Both the position numbers and the translations under genes were made by a program. The notes below the pieces were generated by a model. That model saw nothing but the letters and a program-made list of their open reading frames with translations. It ran no database searches and was not told the DNA's origin. Positions 31,519 to 40,754 of a stretch of 64,000 bases of DNA are shown piece by piece. This DNA comes from Streptomyces sp. DHE7-1. GTDB taxonomy: Bacteria; Actinomycetota; Actinomycetes; Streptomycetales; Streptomycetaceae. Within the stretch, counting starts at the first letter, position 1, and each line of letters starts with the position of its first letter. Location: the NCBI GenBank assembly GCA_016432725.1, contig JACJDG010000003.1, positions 310,001 to 374,000 of the forward strand, read 5' to 3'.

Positions 31519-33371
31519 ATGAGCACGCACCGACGCGCCGCACGACGTTCCCCGGCCGGATACCGCACGTCACTCCCCTGGCGGATCATCACCGGCGCCG
31601 CCCAGTACATCGACCGCCGCTTCGGCTGGGACGGACTCCCCGTCGTCGCCGGCCTGCTGACGCTCTTCGGACTGCGGGTCAGGCTTCGGCAGAAGAACCT
31701 GTACGACACCGGCGGGCTGCCCTCGGTCAACGGGCCGGAGCCCGCGCCGCCGTCCGCGAGCAACCGGGTCAACCGGACCGCCGACGGCAGCCACAACGAC
31801 CTCGGCGACCCGCGCATGGGCATGGCGGGCACCCGCTTCGGGCGGAACATCCCACTGGCGGACATCGCCCCGGCCGCGCCCGAGGACGTCCTGTCCGCGC
31901 CCAGTCCGCGCGAGGTCAGCCGCACCCTGCTCACCCGCCGCGAGCTCATCGCGGCCGAATCCGTGAACTCCCTCGTGTCGGCATGGCTCCAGTTCATGAT
32001 CCGCGACTGGTTCAGCCACGGTACGAGCCCCACGGACCGGCCCTGGGAGGTGCCCCTGCTCGACGACGACCCGTGGCCGGAACACCCCATGCAGATCTTC
32101 CGGACCCCGGACGACCCGACCCGTGACCCGCAGGCGCCACCCGGCACACCGGACACCCGCGTCAACGTCTCCTCCCACTGGTGGGACGCCTCCCAGATCT
32201 ACGGCAGGAACGAGATCGAGCAGCACCAGCTGCGCACCGGGCGACTGGGCGCACTGCACCTGTGGGACGACGAGCAGGCCCCCGTTCCCGCGGACCCCTC
32301 CCAGGACCCCACTCGGGTTCCCGGCTTCTGGCTGGGCCTCGCGATGATGCAGGACCTGTTCACCCGGGAGCACAACGCGATCTGCGACCACCTGCACGGC
32401 GCCTACCCCTCCTGGAGCGACGAGGAGCTGTTCCAGCGGGCCCGGCTGGTCAACGCCGCGCTCCTCGCCAAGATCCACACCGTGGAGTGGACCCCGGCCG
32501 TGATCAGCCACCCCACCACCGTCAAGGCGCTGCGGGCCAACTGGTGGGGCGTGGCGGGCGAACGCGTCCACAACCTGTTCGGCCGGATCGGTGACAGCGA
32601 GGTCGTCAGCGGCATCCCGGGCGGCGAGACCGACCACTACGGCGTCCCCTACGCCCTCACCGAGGAGTTCGTCGCGGTCTACCGGATGCACCCGCTGATC
32701 CGCGACGACTGGCACCTGCGCTCCGTCGCCGACGACTCCACCCTGCGGCAGTGCACCCTGCGCGACATCTCGGGCCCGGGAGCGCTGAAGTTCCTGGAGA
32801 CCACGGAGATGGCCGATCTGCTGTACAGCTTCGGCACGCTCCATCCCGGGCTGGTCACGCTGCACAACTTCCCCAGCTTCCTGCAGGAGTTCGAGCGGCC
32901 CGACGGCCATCTGCAGGATCTCGCGGCGACCGACATCCTGCGCTCCCGGGAGCTCGGGGTGCCCCGGTACAACGAGTTCCGGAGGCTGCTGCGGCTCAAG
33001 CCCGCCAAGAGCTTCGAGGAGCTGGCGCACGACCCCGCGTGGGCCGAGCAGATCGAGCGGCTCTACGGCGGGGACATCGAGAAGGTCGACCTCATGGTCG
33101 GACTGTACGCGGAGCGGCTTCCGGCCGGGTTCGCCTTCAGCGACACGGCGTTCCGCATCTTCATCCTGATGGCCTCGCGCCGGCTGAACAGCGACCGCTT
33201 CTTCACCACGTACTACACCCCGAGGTCTACTCCAAGGCCGGCATGGCCTGGATCGACGACAACACCATGGTCACCGTCCTGCTGCGGCACCATCCCGAAC
33301 TGCGTACGGCCCTGTCCGGGCTGGACAACGCGTTCGTGCCGTGGCACAACGCCGTACCGAAGGAAACCTGA
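31519..33371 (+). CDS. Animal-type haem peroxidase / fatty-acid alpha-dioxygenase-like protein (one frame break)
   Basis: With one base restored near 33226 the protein is 617 residues. Haem-peroxidase landmarks are WLQFMIRDWFSHG (comparable to FMIHDW of plant alpha-dioxygenases; His167 ends the motif), WWDASQIYG, REHNAICDHL, and the proximal-His region YRMHPLIRD near 393. These place it near alpha-dioxygenases and bacterial cyclooxygenase-like peroxidases, which insert O2 into fatty acids. An N-terminal segment with a hydrophobic stretch (residues 35-50) may bind membrane. It starts at ATG 31519 behind AAGGAG, 72 bases after the GMC gene, and ends one base before the next ATG, so it is in the operon. 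Confidence 0.82.
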
Positions 33372-33372
33372 G

Positions 33373-35420
33373 ATGGCAGCGGTGGAGAGGCTCCGGCAGG
33401 AACGCGCGCAGCAACTCGTGGCGGCCGCCGAGCGGTACCGCGCGACCGGCGACGAGCGCCGGGCCGTGGAGCGGCAGCAGGACGCCGGGGTCGCTTTCCC
33501 GGACTCGCGGCAGGCGCTCGCGGCGCGCGCCACGCGCCTGCTGGAACGGCACGCGGTGCCCGCGGCCATGGCCGTGGAGGCGGTGCGCGCGGAGCCGCTG
33601 GCCGCGCCCGACGCCTACGAGCGCATCCTCGGGGTGTCGAAGGATCTGCAGGCGTGGAGTTTCCTGCCGCGCGGTGCCCGGGCGGCGCGCACCGTCGCCC
33701 GGATCTCGATCCGGGAGAACGGACGCGAACTGCCGCTCGGCACCGGCTTCCTGGTGTCGCCGAGCCTGCTGATGACCAACCACCACGTACTTCCCGACGC
33801 GGAGACGGCCCGGCAGTGCTTCGTCGAGTTCGACGCCCAGGTCACCGTCGACAACACCCCGCAGCCCGCGACGCGGCTGGAGTTGGCCCCTGACGCGTTC
33901 TTCGTGGCCGACGAGCGCCTGGACTACGCCCTGGTGCCGGTGGCCGCCGGGCCGGACGGGCGGCCGCCGGGCGAGGTGTTCGGCTGGAACCGGCTCAGCG
34001 TCCAGCCGGGCAAGCTGGTCATCGGTGAGCCGGTCAACGTGATCGGCCACCCGATGGGGCGGCTGAAGGAGATCGCCGTCCGCGACAACATGCTGCAGGT
34101 CCGACTCGACGACTTCCTCCAGTACCGGACGGACACCGAGCCCGGCAATTCGGGTTCCCCGGTCTTCAACGACCAGTGGGAGGTGGTCGCCCTCCACCAC
34201 AGCGGGGTGCCGAAGACCGACGAGCGGGGGCACGTCCTGCGCACGGACGGGCGGGTGTGGCAGCCGGGGGACGGCGACGACGCGGTCGACTGGGTGTCCA
34301 ACGAGGGGGTGCGGGTCAGCTCCATCCTGCGGCACCTCGGACAGTTGCCGGCCGGCACGCGGCCGGGTCCGCTGGCGGAGATGGGCGTCGAATCGGGGCT
34401 GGGGGTGGCGGAGTCCACGGCTCCCACCCCGGTGCCCGCGGCCGCCGTACCGAGGCCGGTCTCGGCGGCGGGGTCACGCATACGGGCCTGCGCGCCCGGG
34501 ACGGCGCGTTCGGCGGCGGGCGTCATCTCGTGTTCCTGCACGGTCGATCCCAGGAGCGCAAGGACCCGCGGGACCTGCGCCGCGAGTGGACGGCCGGGCT
34601 CAATCAGGGTCTCGTCCGTGCGGGGCTGCCGCCGGTCGATCCGGCCGACGCCTGGTTCCCGTACTACGGTGACCGGCTGGTGGAGGTGCTCGCCGCGCAC
34701 GAGGCCGTGCCACGGGTCACCGAGGCGGCCGGCCTCTCCCCGGCCGAGGCGGTCGCGCCGGTCTCGCCCACCGCCCGAGCGGTGTACGAGGAGATGATCG
34801 GCGAGGCGGCCCGCCGCTGGGACCTCCCCGAGGAGAGGCAGCCCGACCTCGAGCGGATCACCGCCGGCGACGTCGTCGGGGTCTTCACCGTCAACTGGGC
34901 TGGCTGGCCGCGAGGAGCGACCTCGACGCCTGGACGATCGCCCTGGTCCTGCACGACGTCGCGGCGTATCTGGACGACCGGCCGGTCCGGGACGCGGTGT
35001 TGGACGGTGTGCTGGACACGCTGCCCGAGGAGGGCGAGATGATCCTCGTCAGCCACAGCCTCGGCACGGTGGTCGGCATGGACCTCACCACACGGCTGTC
35101 CCCGCCCTGCGCACCGTCCACCTGACCACGGTGGGCAGTCCGCTGGGTCTGGACAGCGTGTACACGCGGCTGCTCATCGGCGGGCCCAAGCGCCCCGACG
35201 TGGTGACGGACTGGCTCAACGGGTGGTCACCGTCCGACGCGGTGGCCATCGGCTGCCCCTGGCCGACGAGTGGGCGGGCACGGTGACCGACGTCGCCGTC
35301 ATCAACGCCCGCGACCGCGCCCACGACATCGCGGAGTACCTCTCCCACCCGGAGGTCGCCGGGGAGATCGGCAGCCGTCTCGGGCTGACCTCGGCCGTCG
35401 CCCGTACGGGCGAAGCCTGA
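33373..35420 (+). CDS. Trypsin-like serine protease fused to an alpha/beta-hydrolase (four frame breaks)
   Basis: Restoring single bases near 34470, 34898, 35100 and 35245 gives one 683-residue protein. The N-terminal half is a V8/trypsin-like protease: TGFLVSPSLLMTNHHVLP carries the His, LDYALVPV the Asp and TEPGNSGSPVFN the Ser. After a Pro/Ala linker, the C-terminal half is an alpha/beta-hydrolase: LVFLHGRSQE (oxyanion loop), VSHSLGTVVGMD (nucleophile elbow), and acidic and late basic residues toward the end. I see no ribosome site or stop between the halves, but with so many breaks two separate genes cannot be excluded. It follows the haem peroxidase by two bases, so co-translation is likely. 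Confidence 0.65.
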
Positions 35421-35446
35421 GGCCCCGCCCGTCCCGGACCCTGGTC

Positions 35447-35505
35447 CTTCACGCCGTTGACGCCGCCCGCGAAAGGGTCTTCACGCCGTTGATGCCGCCC
35501 GCGAA
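35447..35505. repeat. Tandem duplication at the 3' end of the GH25 gene
   Basis: A 27-base unit, CTTCACGCCGTTGACGCCGC plus CCGCGAA (35447-35473), recurs at 35479-35505 with one mismatch (period 32). The downstream copy encodes FAGGINGVK of the muramidase. The second copy is read in another frame and supplies the stop. Confidence 0.8.
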
Positions 35506-36051
35506 GGCGACCAGCTCAGCCTTGGAGGCGAAGACGCTCACGTTGGTGTCCAGGGGTTTGTCGGTGTACTGGTGGAACACCCACTTGCTCCGGATGTCCG
35601 GCTTGCCCGCGGGCACCCCGTACACGGCGATCCACAGGAAGTCACCCGCGTTGCCGGTGGTGTCCCGGTGGCGCCAGAAGTCCCGGTTGCAGTACAGCCC
35701 GATCCTGTGGCTGGAGCCGCGCAGTCGCCTCACCTCGGCGATGAAGGAGTCCTTCTCCGCGCAGGTCGCGGCGGTGCCGTCCGGGTTGGTCTCCCAGTCG
35801 ACGACCAGCATGTCGTAGTCGATGCTGGCGCTGCCCTCCACGAAGTGAGCCGCCTGCTCCTTGATGTGCCCTGGGTGCAGGAAGTGGTAGAAGCCGACGA
35901 CCAGTCCCGCGGCGCGGGCGTGCGCGGCCTGCTGCTTCTGCCTGGGGTTGACGTACGACCGTCCCTCGGTTCCTTTGATGAACACGAAACCGGTACCGGC
36001 GGTGGGAAAGTTCGCGTCCTGGAAGGCGGATACGTCATGGCCTTTGATCAT
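35449..36051 (-). CDS. GH25-type muramidase-like protein
   Basis: This glycoside hydrolase 25 domain has 200 residues from ATG 36051, favoured because GGGAGG lies nine bases upstream. It begins MIKGHDVSAFQ, continues FVFIKGTEGRSYVNPR, and has the catalytic-site strand MLVVDWETN, which carries a DxE pair. WIAVYG and WVFHQY are the late barrel strands. Family members cut the N-acetylmuramic-acid bond of peptidoglycan. No signal peptide is present, which is unusual for a wall lysozyme. The last 10 or so residues (TLSRAASTA) come from a 32-base tandem duplication and may not be native. Confidence 0.8.
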   Translation of the reverse strand: MIKGHDVSAFQDANFPTAGTGFVFIKGTEGRSYVNPRQKQQAAHARAAGLVVGFYHFLHPGHIKEQAAHFVEGSASIDYDMLVVDWETNPDGTAATCAEKDSFIAEVRRLRGSSHRIGLYCNRDFWRHRDTTGNAGDFLWIAVYGVPAGKPDIRSKWVFHQYTDKPLDTNVSVFASKAELVAFAGGINGVKTLSRAASTA

Positions 36052-36507
36052 CACGGTCATCCTCCCGATGCGTTGATCCGGAGGGGACACCGTGGGGCGG
36101 CCACGCGGACGGCCTCGCGCCTCGTCCGAGGGGCCGTCAGTGATCCCGGCGTGATCGAGGCCGAAATCCCGTGGCTCCGGCGGTCTCTGACGAGCGGGCA
36201 GCGGACCGGTTCCCCGAGCTGCTCGTCCGTTTCGGCGAGCCCGCTCGGGCCGGTTCTCCGCACGGCCACCACCGTGTTCTGCCGTGGTGGCCGTGGTGCC
36301 GCCGCTCCAGACACCGGTCGTCCACGCGCCGGTCCGGCACGGTGCGGTCCTCCACGGTCTCCTTCCACGATCTGACCGGTGGGCGCGTCGCGCAACTTGC
36401 GGGTGGCGGTCATGGTGGGATGATGCCGCCGCGCCGGGGGCCTCCCGACCCGCTGCCGACAGGCCCGCTCCTGAGGACCGGTCGGAGACGGGCGCATCCC
36501 GGGGGCC
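36052..36507. other. About 450 bases with no supportable gene
   Basis: This lies between the GH25 start and the acyltransferase stop, both on the minus strand. Minus-strand frames here (for example 36057-36497) are Arg/Pro-rich and lack a ribosome site or family match. The promoter of the GH25 gene presumably lies near 36060-36120. Confidence 0.5.
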
Positions 36508-37668
36508 TCAGGGCGTCACACGGAAGTCCTCTCCAAGTGCCTGCTTGGACAAGGGAAGAGTGCGCGGCTGCTCGGGCGTGACGGGTGAAGCGGGGTCCGG
36601 GGCCAGCAGCCAGCCGACCGGGGGCCGGGTCAGCGGCTGGACGAGGCGGCGCACTGGCGCCGAGGCGAGGAGCGCCGTGAGCAGGACGCCGCCCAGCAGC
36701 AGGGCGATCAGCTCCGGCTTGGTGTCGGCCCGCTCGATCAGGCCCTTCTCCCGCAGCGGCAGGATGACGAGCGGATGCAGCAGGTAGACCGTGAAGCCGC
36801 CCGCGCCGAGCGCGGAGACCAGTGGCAGCCGTCGCTTCGGCATCAGCCGCAGCAGGCACAGGACCAGCGTCGCCGCCGAGGCCAGGACCGCCAGCCGCAC
36901 CAGCCAGGCGCCCTCCATGCCCAGCGCGGTGTCGGCCTTGTAGGCGTGGCGCATCGACAGCCAGGTGCCCTGGATGTCCCGGTGCCACCGCCAGGCCGCG
37001 AGCCCCGCCGCGACCACTCCGGCGGCCGCCACCGGGAGGCTCCACCGGCTCTCGAACCACTTGCTGAACATGCCCTGCCCGAGCCGCCAGCCGAAGTAGA
37101 ACAGCGGCATGTACACGAGGGTCCTGCTGGCTGAGAACTGAAGGCCGAACTCCTCCACGTAGCCGACCGCGAGGGCCACCGCCGTGGTCACCGCCAGCGG
37201 GTGGCGCAGCTGGGCCACCAGCGGCAGCAGCAGCCTCCAGAAGAAGAGCGACATCAGGAACCACAGGGTCCACGGAAGCTGGGTGATGTGCAGGGTGAAG
37301 GGCGAGCCGAGGGCGTACGACTCCACCGAGAACAGCACGCTGAACAGCAGCGCGGGGAGCACGATGCTGCGCAGCAGGGTGCGCAGATGACGCGGGCCGA
37401 GCGGCCCGGCGCTGCTGAACACCCCGGCCAGTACGACGAAGGCGGGGACTCGGAACGCCCAGGCCGCGACGTGGAAGGCGTGCAGCGCGCCGTAGCGGTC
37501 CATGATGCTGCCCATGGTGTGCAGGACCACGATCAGTGCGGCGGACACGAACCGGGTGTTGTCCCACCAGGGGTTGCGGGCCGCACTCTCCCCGGTGGCA
37601 CGGGTGCGGTCGGAGGAGCCAAGGGTCTCGGCGGGTCTCTCGGCGGGTCTCGGCGTCGGGCTGTCCAT
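36508..37668 (-). CDS. Membrane acyltransferase (acyltransferase 3 family)
   Basis: The 386-residue protein has about ten membrane helices. It opens with the family's NPWWDNTRFVSAALIVVLHTMG near residue 32, which contains the conserved His, and has RVPAFVVLAGVFS soon after. Acyltransferase 3 proteins add acetyl or other acyl groups to sugars or lipids at the membrane. The ATG at 37668 is preferred over 37701 because GGAG lies about ten bases upstream. The C-terminal 40 residues are cytosolic and Pro-rich. The stop of the downstream-reading SpoIIE gene is about 200 bases away. The substrate is unknown. Confidence 0.8.
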   Translation of the reverse strand: MDSPTPRPAERPAETLGSSDRTRATGESAARNPWWDNTRFVSAALIVVLHTMGSIMDRYGALHAFHVAAWAFRVPAFVVLAGVFSSAGPLGPRHLRTLLRSIVLPALLFSVLFSVESYALGSPFTLHITQLPWTLWFLMSLFFWRLLLPLVAQLRHPLAVTTAVALAVGYVEEFGLQFSASRTLVYMPLFYFGWRLGQGMFSKWFESRWSLPVAAAGVVAAGLAAWRWHRDIQGTWLSMRHAYKADTALGMEGAWLVRLAVLASAATLVLCLLRLMPKRRLPLVSALGAGGFTVYLLHPLVILPLREKGLIERADTKPELIALLLGGVLLTALLASAPVRRLVQPLTRPPVGWLLAPDPASPVTPEQPRTLPLSKQALGEDFRVTP

Positions 37669-37869
37669 CGCGGGCGTGTTCTCCTGACAGGACTTCAGCA
37701 ACAGGAGAGCCCACTTTCGCGATTCCTGTGGAGGACCCGGTTACGCCACACGGCCCGGACGGTGAACGGCGCGTGTACGGCCTGGGGCGCCGGCGCGGTC
37801 CGGGGACGGGCGCGGTCCGGGCTGAGGCGGGGACCGGACCGCGTCGCTCGATGCTGCGCCGGACGAGGA

Positions 37870-38990
37870 TCAGAGTGCCACGCGGCGGATCGCGACCACG
37901 GCCGCGTCGTCGTCGAGATGCCCTTGGACGTGGGCCAGCAGGTCCTCCCGGAGACCGCGCAGGAGTTCGTCGGGTCGTCCCTCGCCCATGCGGGCGCCCG
38001 TTCGGTGAACGGATAGAAGCGTCCGTCGGCACCGCGCGCCTCGATGACGCCGTCCGTGTAGAGGAGCAGCAGGTCGCCCACCTCGAACGGGAACGTCTGG
38101 ACCTCGTAGGCGGAGATGCCGAAGGTTCCGCCGAGTCCGACCGGGAGGTGGCTCGCCTCGGGAAGGAGCGGGGTGGCCCGGGTTCCCCGCAGGAGCAGCG
38201 GCGGTGGGTGGCCGCAGCTGATGAGGTGGACGACCGGCTCGTGGTCGGGGATGTCGAGCAGGATCGCGGTGGCGAAGTCCTCGTCGGTGTCCTGAGCTTC
38301 CTGTGACCGCCACTGGCTGGTGTCCCAGCGGAACGCCGCGTCCAGGTGGACGGCGAGGCGGGGCAGGGTGGCCTGCCGGTGGGCGGCCGCACGGAAGGCG
38401 CCGAGCAGCAGGGCCGCGTTGTTGATCGTGGCCAGCCCGTTGCCGCGCACATCTCCGATGAGGAGCCGGGTGCTGTGGTGGTCGGTCCGCGCGGCCGCGT
38501 AGAGGTCTCCGCCCAGATCGGCTTCCTCCTCGGCGGGGAGGTACAGGCCGGCGATGCGAAGCGGGCCGGTGCGGGCGGGCAGCGGCCGCAGCAGGACGCT
38601 CTGCGCCGCCTCGGCGACGGACCGCACCCGGTGCAACTGGCGCTCACGCCGTTCCCGTACCACGCAGATGCTGACGCAGACGACGGAGACGACGATCAGA
38701 GCGATGATCTGCGCCTGGATGTTGGCGGTGGGCAGGACCCCTCTGAGCACGCCGATCAGCACCTGTGCCGCCACCGCGAGCGCTCCCATCAGCGCCGTCG
38801 CACGGGTCCCGGCGAAGGCCACCGTGATCGCGGGTGCCGCCACCAGCAGCGGCCCGAGGTGGATGTGCGGCGGAGCCAGCACATCCACCACACAGACCAT
38901 GACGATCAGCCCCAGGGGGATCATCATCAGCGCGGGTGTGTAACCCGGCCACCAGGACAGGCGGCCGTCCCGCCACGGTCGAAAGGCCAT
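37870..38990 (-). CDS. Membrane-bound SpoIIE-type PP2C phosphatase (one frame break)
   Basis: The N-terminus carries about four membrane helices (PALMMIPLGLIVMVCVVDVL and following). After the linker VRERRERQLHRVRSVAEAAQSVLL comes a PP2C/SpoIIE domain. Metal-site features are EEEADLGGDLYAA, LLIGDVRGNGLAT and LLLLYTDGVIEARG. One base is missing near 37985; after repair the protein has 373 residues and ends VQGHLDDDAAVVAIRRVAL. Such phosphatases usually dephosphorylate anti-anti-sigma factors in partner-switching circuits. No anti-sigma gene is adjacent. ATG 38990 is chosen; 27 extra residues upstream lack domain character. Confidence 0.83.
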
Positions 38991-39149
38991 GCGCCAAGCC
39001 TTCCACCTGCCTCGACATACCGGAATGCGGCGCTCCGGGCGAGGCGGGCGGCATGGGAGACGACTGTTCACCGGACGATCGGGGCCGTCGGACCGCCGAC
39101 CGTGATCTCGGCTGGTCGTGGCCGTTCACGCCCGACTAGGCTGCCGGTC

Positions 39150-39721
39150 ATGGATCCGGCCTCGACCAGCGATGTGACCACTCGGCCCGCCGTCCTGGAT
39201 GCCGCGGAACTGGCTTGCGATCCGGAACTGGAGACCGGATTCGCGGAGTCCGCCCACCGGATCCTGGCGGACCTGGTCAGCGGAGGTGCCGCGCTGGGCT
39301 GGGTGGAACCCCCTCGCGGGACGAGGTGGCGGACCTTCTCGGCGACGTCGTGTCGGCGGCGCGGGCCGGGGACGCGGCCCTGCGCGCCGCCTACCTCGGC
39401 CGTCGGCTCGTCGGGCTGGGGTACTGGCTCCGCTACGCCCGCCCCACCCACCGACCGCACGCCGACCTGGAGAAGCTCGCCGTCGACGCCGCCGCCCATG
39501 GTCGTGGTGCCGGTCGGGCGCTGACCGCCGGCCTGATCGCCGACGCCCGGACGGCAGGTATCGAGGTCCTCACCCTGGACGTCCGCGGCGACAACGCCCG
39601 TGCCCTGCGCCTCTACCGGTCGCTGGGCTTCACCGAGTACGGCCGGCTGCCCGGCTTCGTGGCCGTCGGCGAACGCCGCTACGACAAGGTCTTCTGCATG
39701 CTGGACCTGCGCGGGCCCTGA
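39150..39721 (+). CDS. GNAT-family N-acetyltransferase (one frame break)
   Basis: From ATG 39150, restoring one base near 39314 gives 190 residues. The acetyl-CoA site is DLEKLAVDAAAHGRGAGRALT (motif A, R/Q-x-x-G-x-G/A form), followed by VLTLDVRGDNARALRLYRSLGF, typical of motif B. It transfers an acetyl group to an amine, protein or small molecule; the target is not evident. It diverges from the phosphatase gene and precedes the S51 peptidase by about 140 bases. Confidence 0.8.
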
Positions 39722-39862
39722 GCGGGCACGGCTGATCAGCGGGTGCGGGGACGGTACCCGGCGTCGCGGGAACCGTCCGCCCGTTCGGCACGGGAGACGG
39801 GACACGCACCCGCTCCTTCACGAACTCCGCACGTCCGAGGTCGAGTTCGGCGCGCTACGATC

Positions 39863-40609
39863 ATGCCTGTGACCGCTCCGGAACCGACCGTCCTCGCCAC
39901 GTCCGGAGGGCACCGTGTCGGCACTCGCACCCGGTTGCTCTTCGACGCGCTGGTCCATCACGCGGTCGACCTCTCCGGCGTGCACGGCAGACGTCCGCGC
40001 ATCCTGTACGTCGGTACGGCGACCGGTGACGCCGAGCACGTGACGGCGCGGGTGGCGGAGGCGGCCCGGGCGGCGGGCTACGACCTCACGCCCCTGTACC
40101 TGTTCCCCATGCCGAACGTCGAGGACGTCGAGGCCACGGTCCTGGCCCACGACGTGGTCTGGGTGATGGGCGGTTCGGTGGCCAACCTGCTCGCCGTGTG
40201 GCGGGTGCACGGCCTGGACGCGATCATGCGGCGCGCCTGGCGGGCGGGTGTGGTGCTCGCCGGGGTCAGCGCCGGTTCCATCTGCTGGTTCGAGGGCGGT
40301 GCGACGGACTCCTTCGGGCCCGGACTGCGCCCGGTCACCGACGGGCTCGGCCTGCTGCCGTACGGCAACGGCGTCCACTACGACTCCGACCCGGGGCGCC
40401 GCCCGCTGATCCACCGGATGGTCGCCGAGGGCGCCTTTCCGGTGGCGCACTGCACCGACGACGGGGTCGGCCTGGTCTACCGGGGCACCGAGCTGGTCGA
40501 GGCCGTGGCGGAACTGCCCGGCAAGGGCGCCTATGTGGTCCGCCGTTCGGGCACCAAAGCGGTCGAGGAACGGATCGAACCGCGGTTGCTGCCCGCGCCC
40601 CGGCTCTGA
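39863..40609 (+). CDS. Peptidase E-like S51-family protein
   Basis: The 248-residue protein has the class I amidotransferase-like fold of S51 peptidases. The nucleophile Ser is in LAGVSAGSICWFEG near residue 137, preceded by VVWVMGGSVANLL. A candidate catalytic His is in FPVAHCTDDG. Peptidase E hydrolyses Asp-X dipeptides; related cyanophycinases and uncharacterised members share this motif. The ATG at 39863 gives a compact N-terminus. It is the last gene before the lanthipeptide-like locus and is unlikely to be part of it. Confidence 0.82.
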   Translation: MPVTAPEPTVLATSGGHRVGTRTRLLFDALVHHAVDLSGVHGRRPRILYVGTATGDAEHVTARVAEAARAAGYDLTPLYLFPMPNVEDVEATVLAHDVVWVMGGSVANLLAVWRVHGLDAIMRRAWRAGVVLAGVSAGSICWFEGGATDSFGPGLRPVTDGLGLLPYGNGVHYDSDPGRRPLIHRMVAEGAFPVAHCTDDGVGLVYRGTELVEAVAELPGKGAYVVRRSGTKAVEERIEPRLLPAPRL

Positions 40610-40698
40610 CGCGGTACGCCACGGGGCCGGCCGCGGTTCACGGTGGTCCGGGGCGGTCACGTGACGGTCGCTCCCCATCGGTGGGACGGGTGCGCAGG

Positions 40699-40721
40699 AA
40701 TATGGGGGTCACTTCCCCATG
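40699..40721 (+). promoter_or_regulatory. Conserved dyad upstream of lanM (candidate operator/promoter)
   Basis: AATATGGGGG, a 5-base spacer and TTCCCCATG form a partial dyad (ATGGGG/CCCCAT). A near-identical element occurs in inverted orientation at 47809-47830 before the other transcription unit of the locus. Both end 33 bases before a GTG start. The likely binder is one of the two LuxR-type regulators in the locus. Confidence 0.65.
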
Positions 40722-40754
40722 TGCGGGCCGCCGGGGTCTGACACCTTCATCCTC

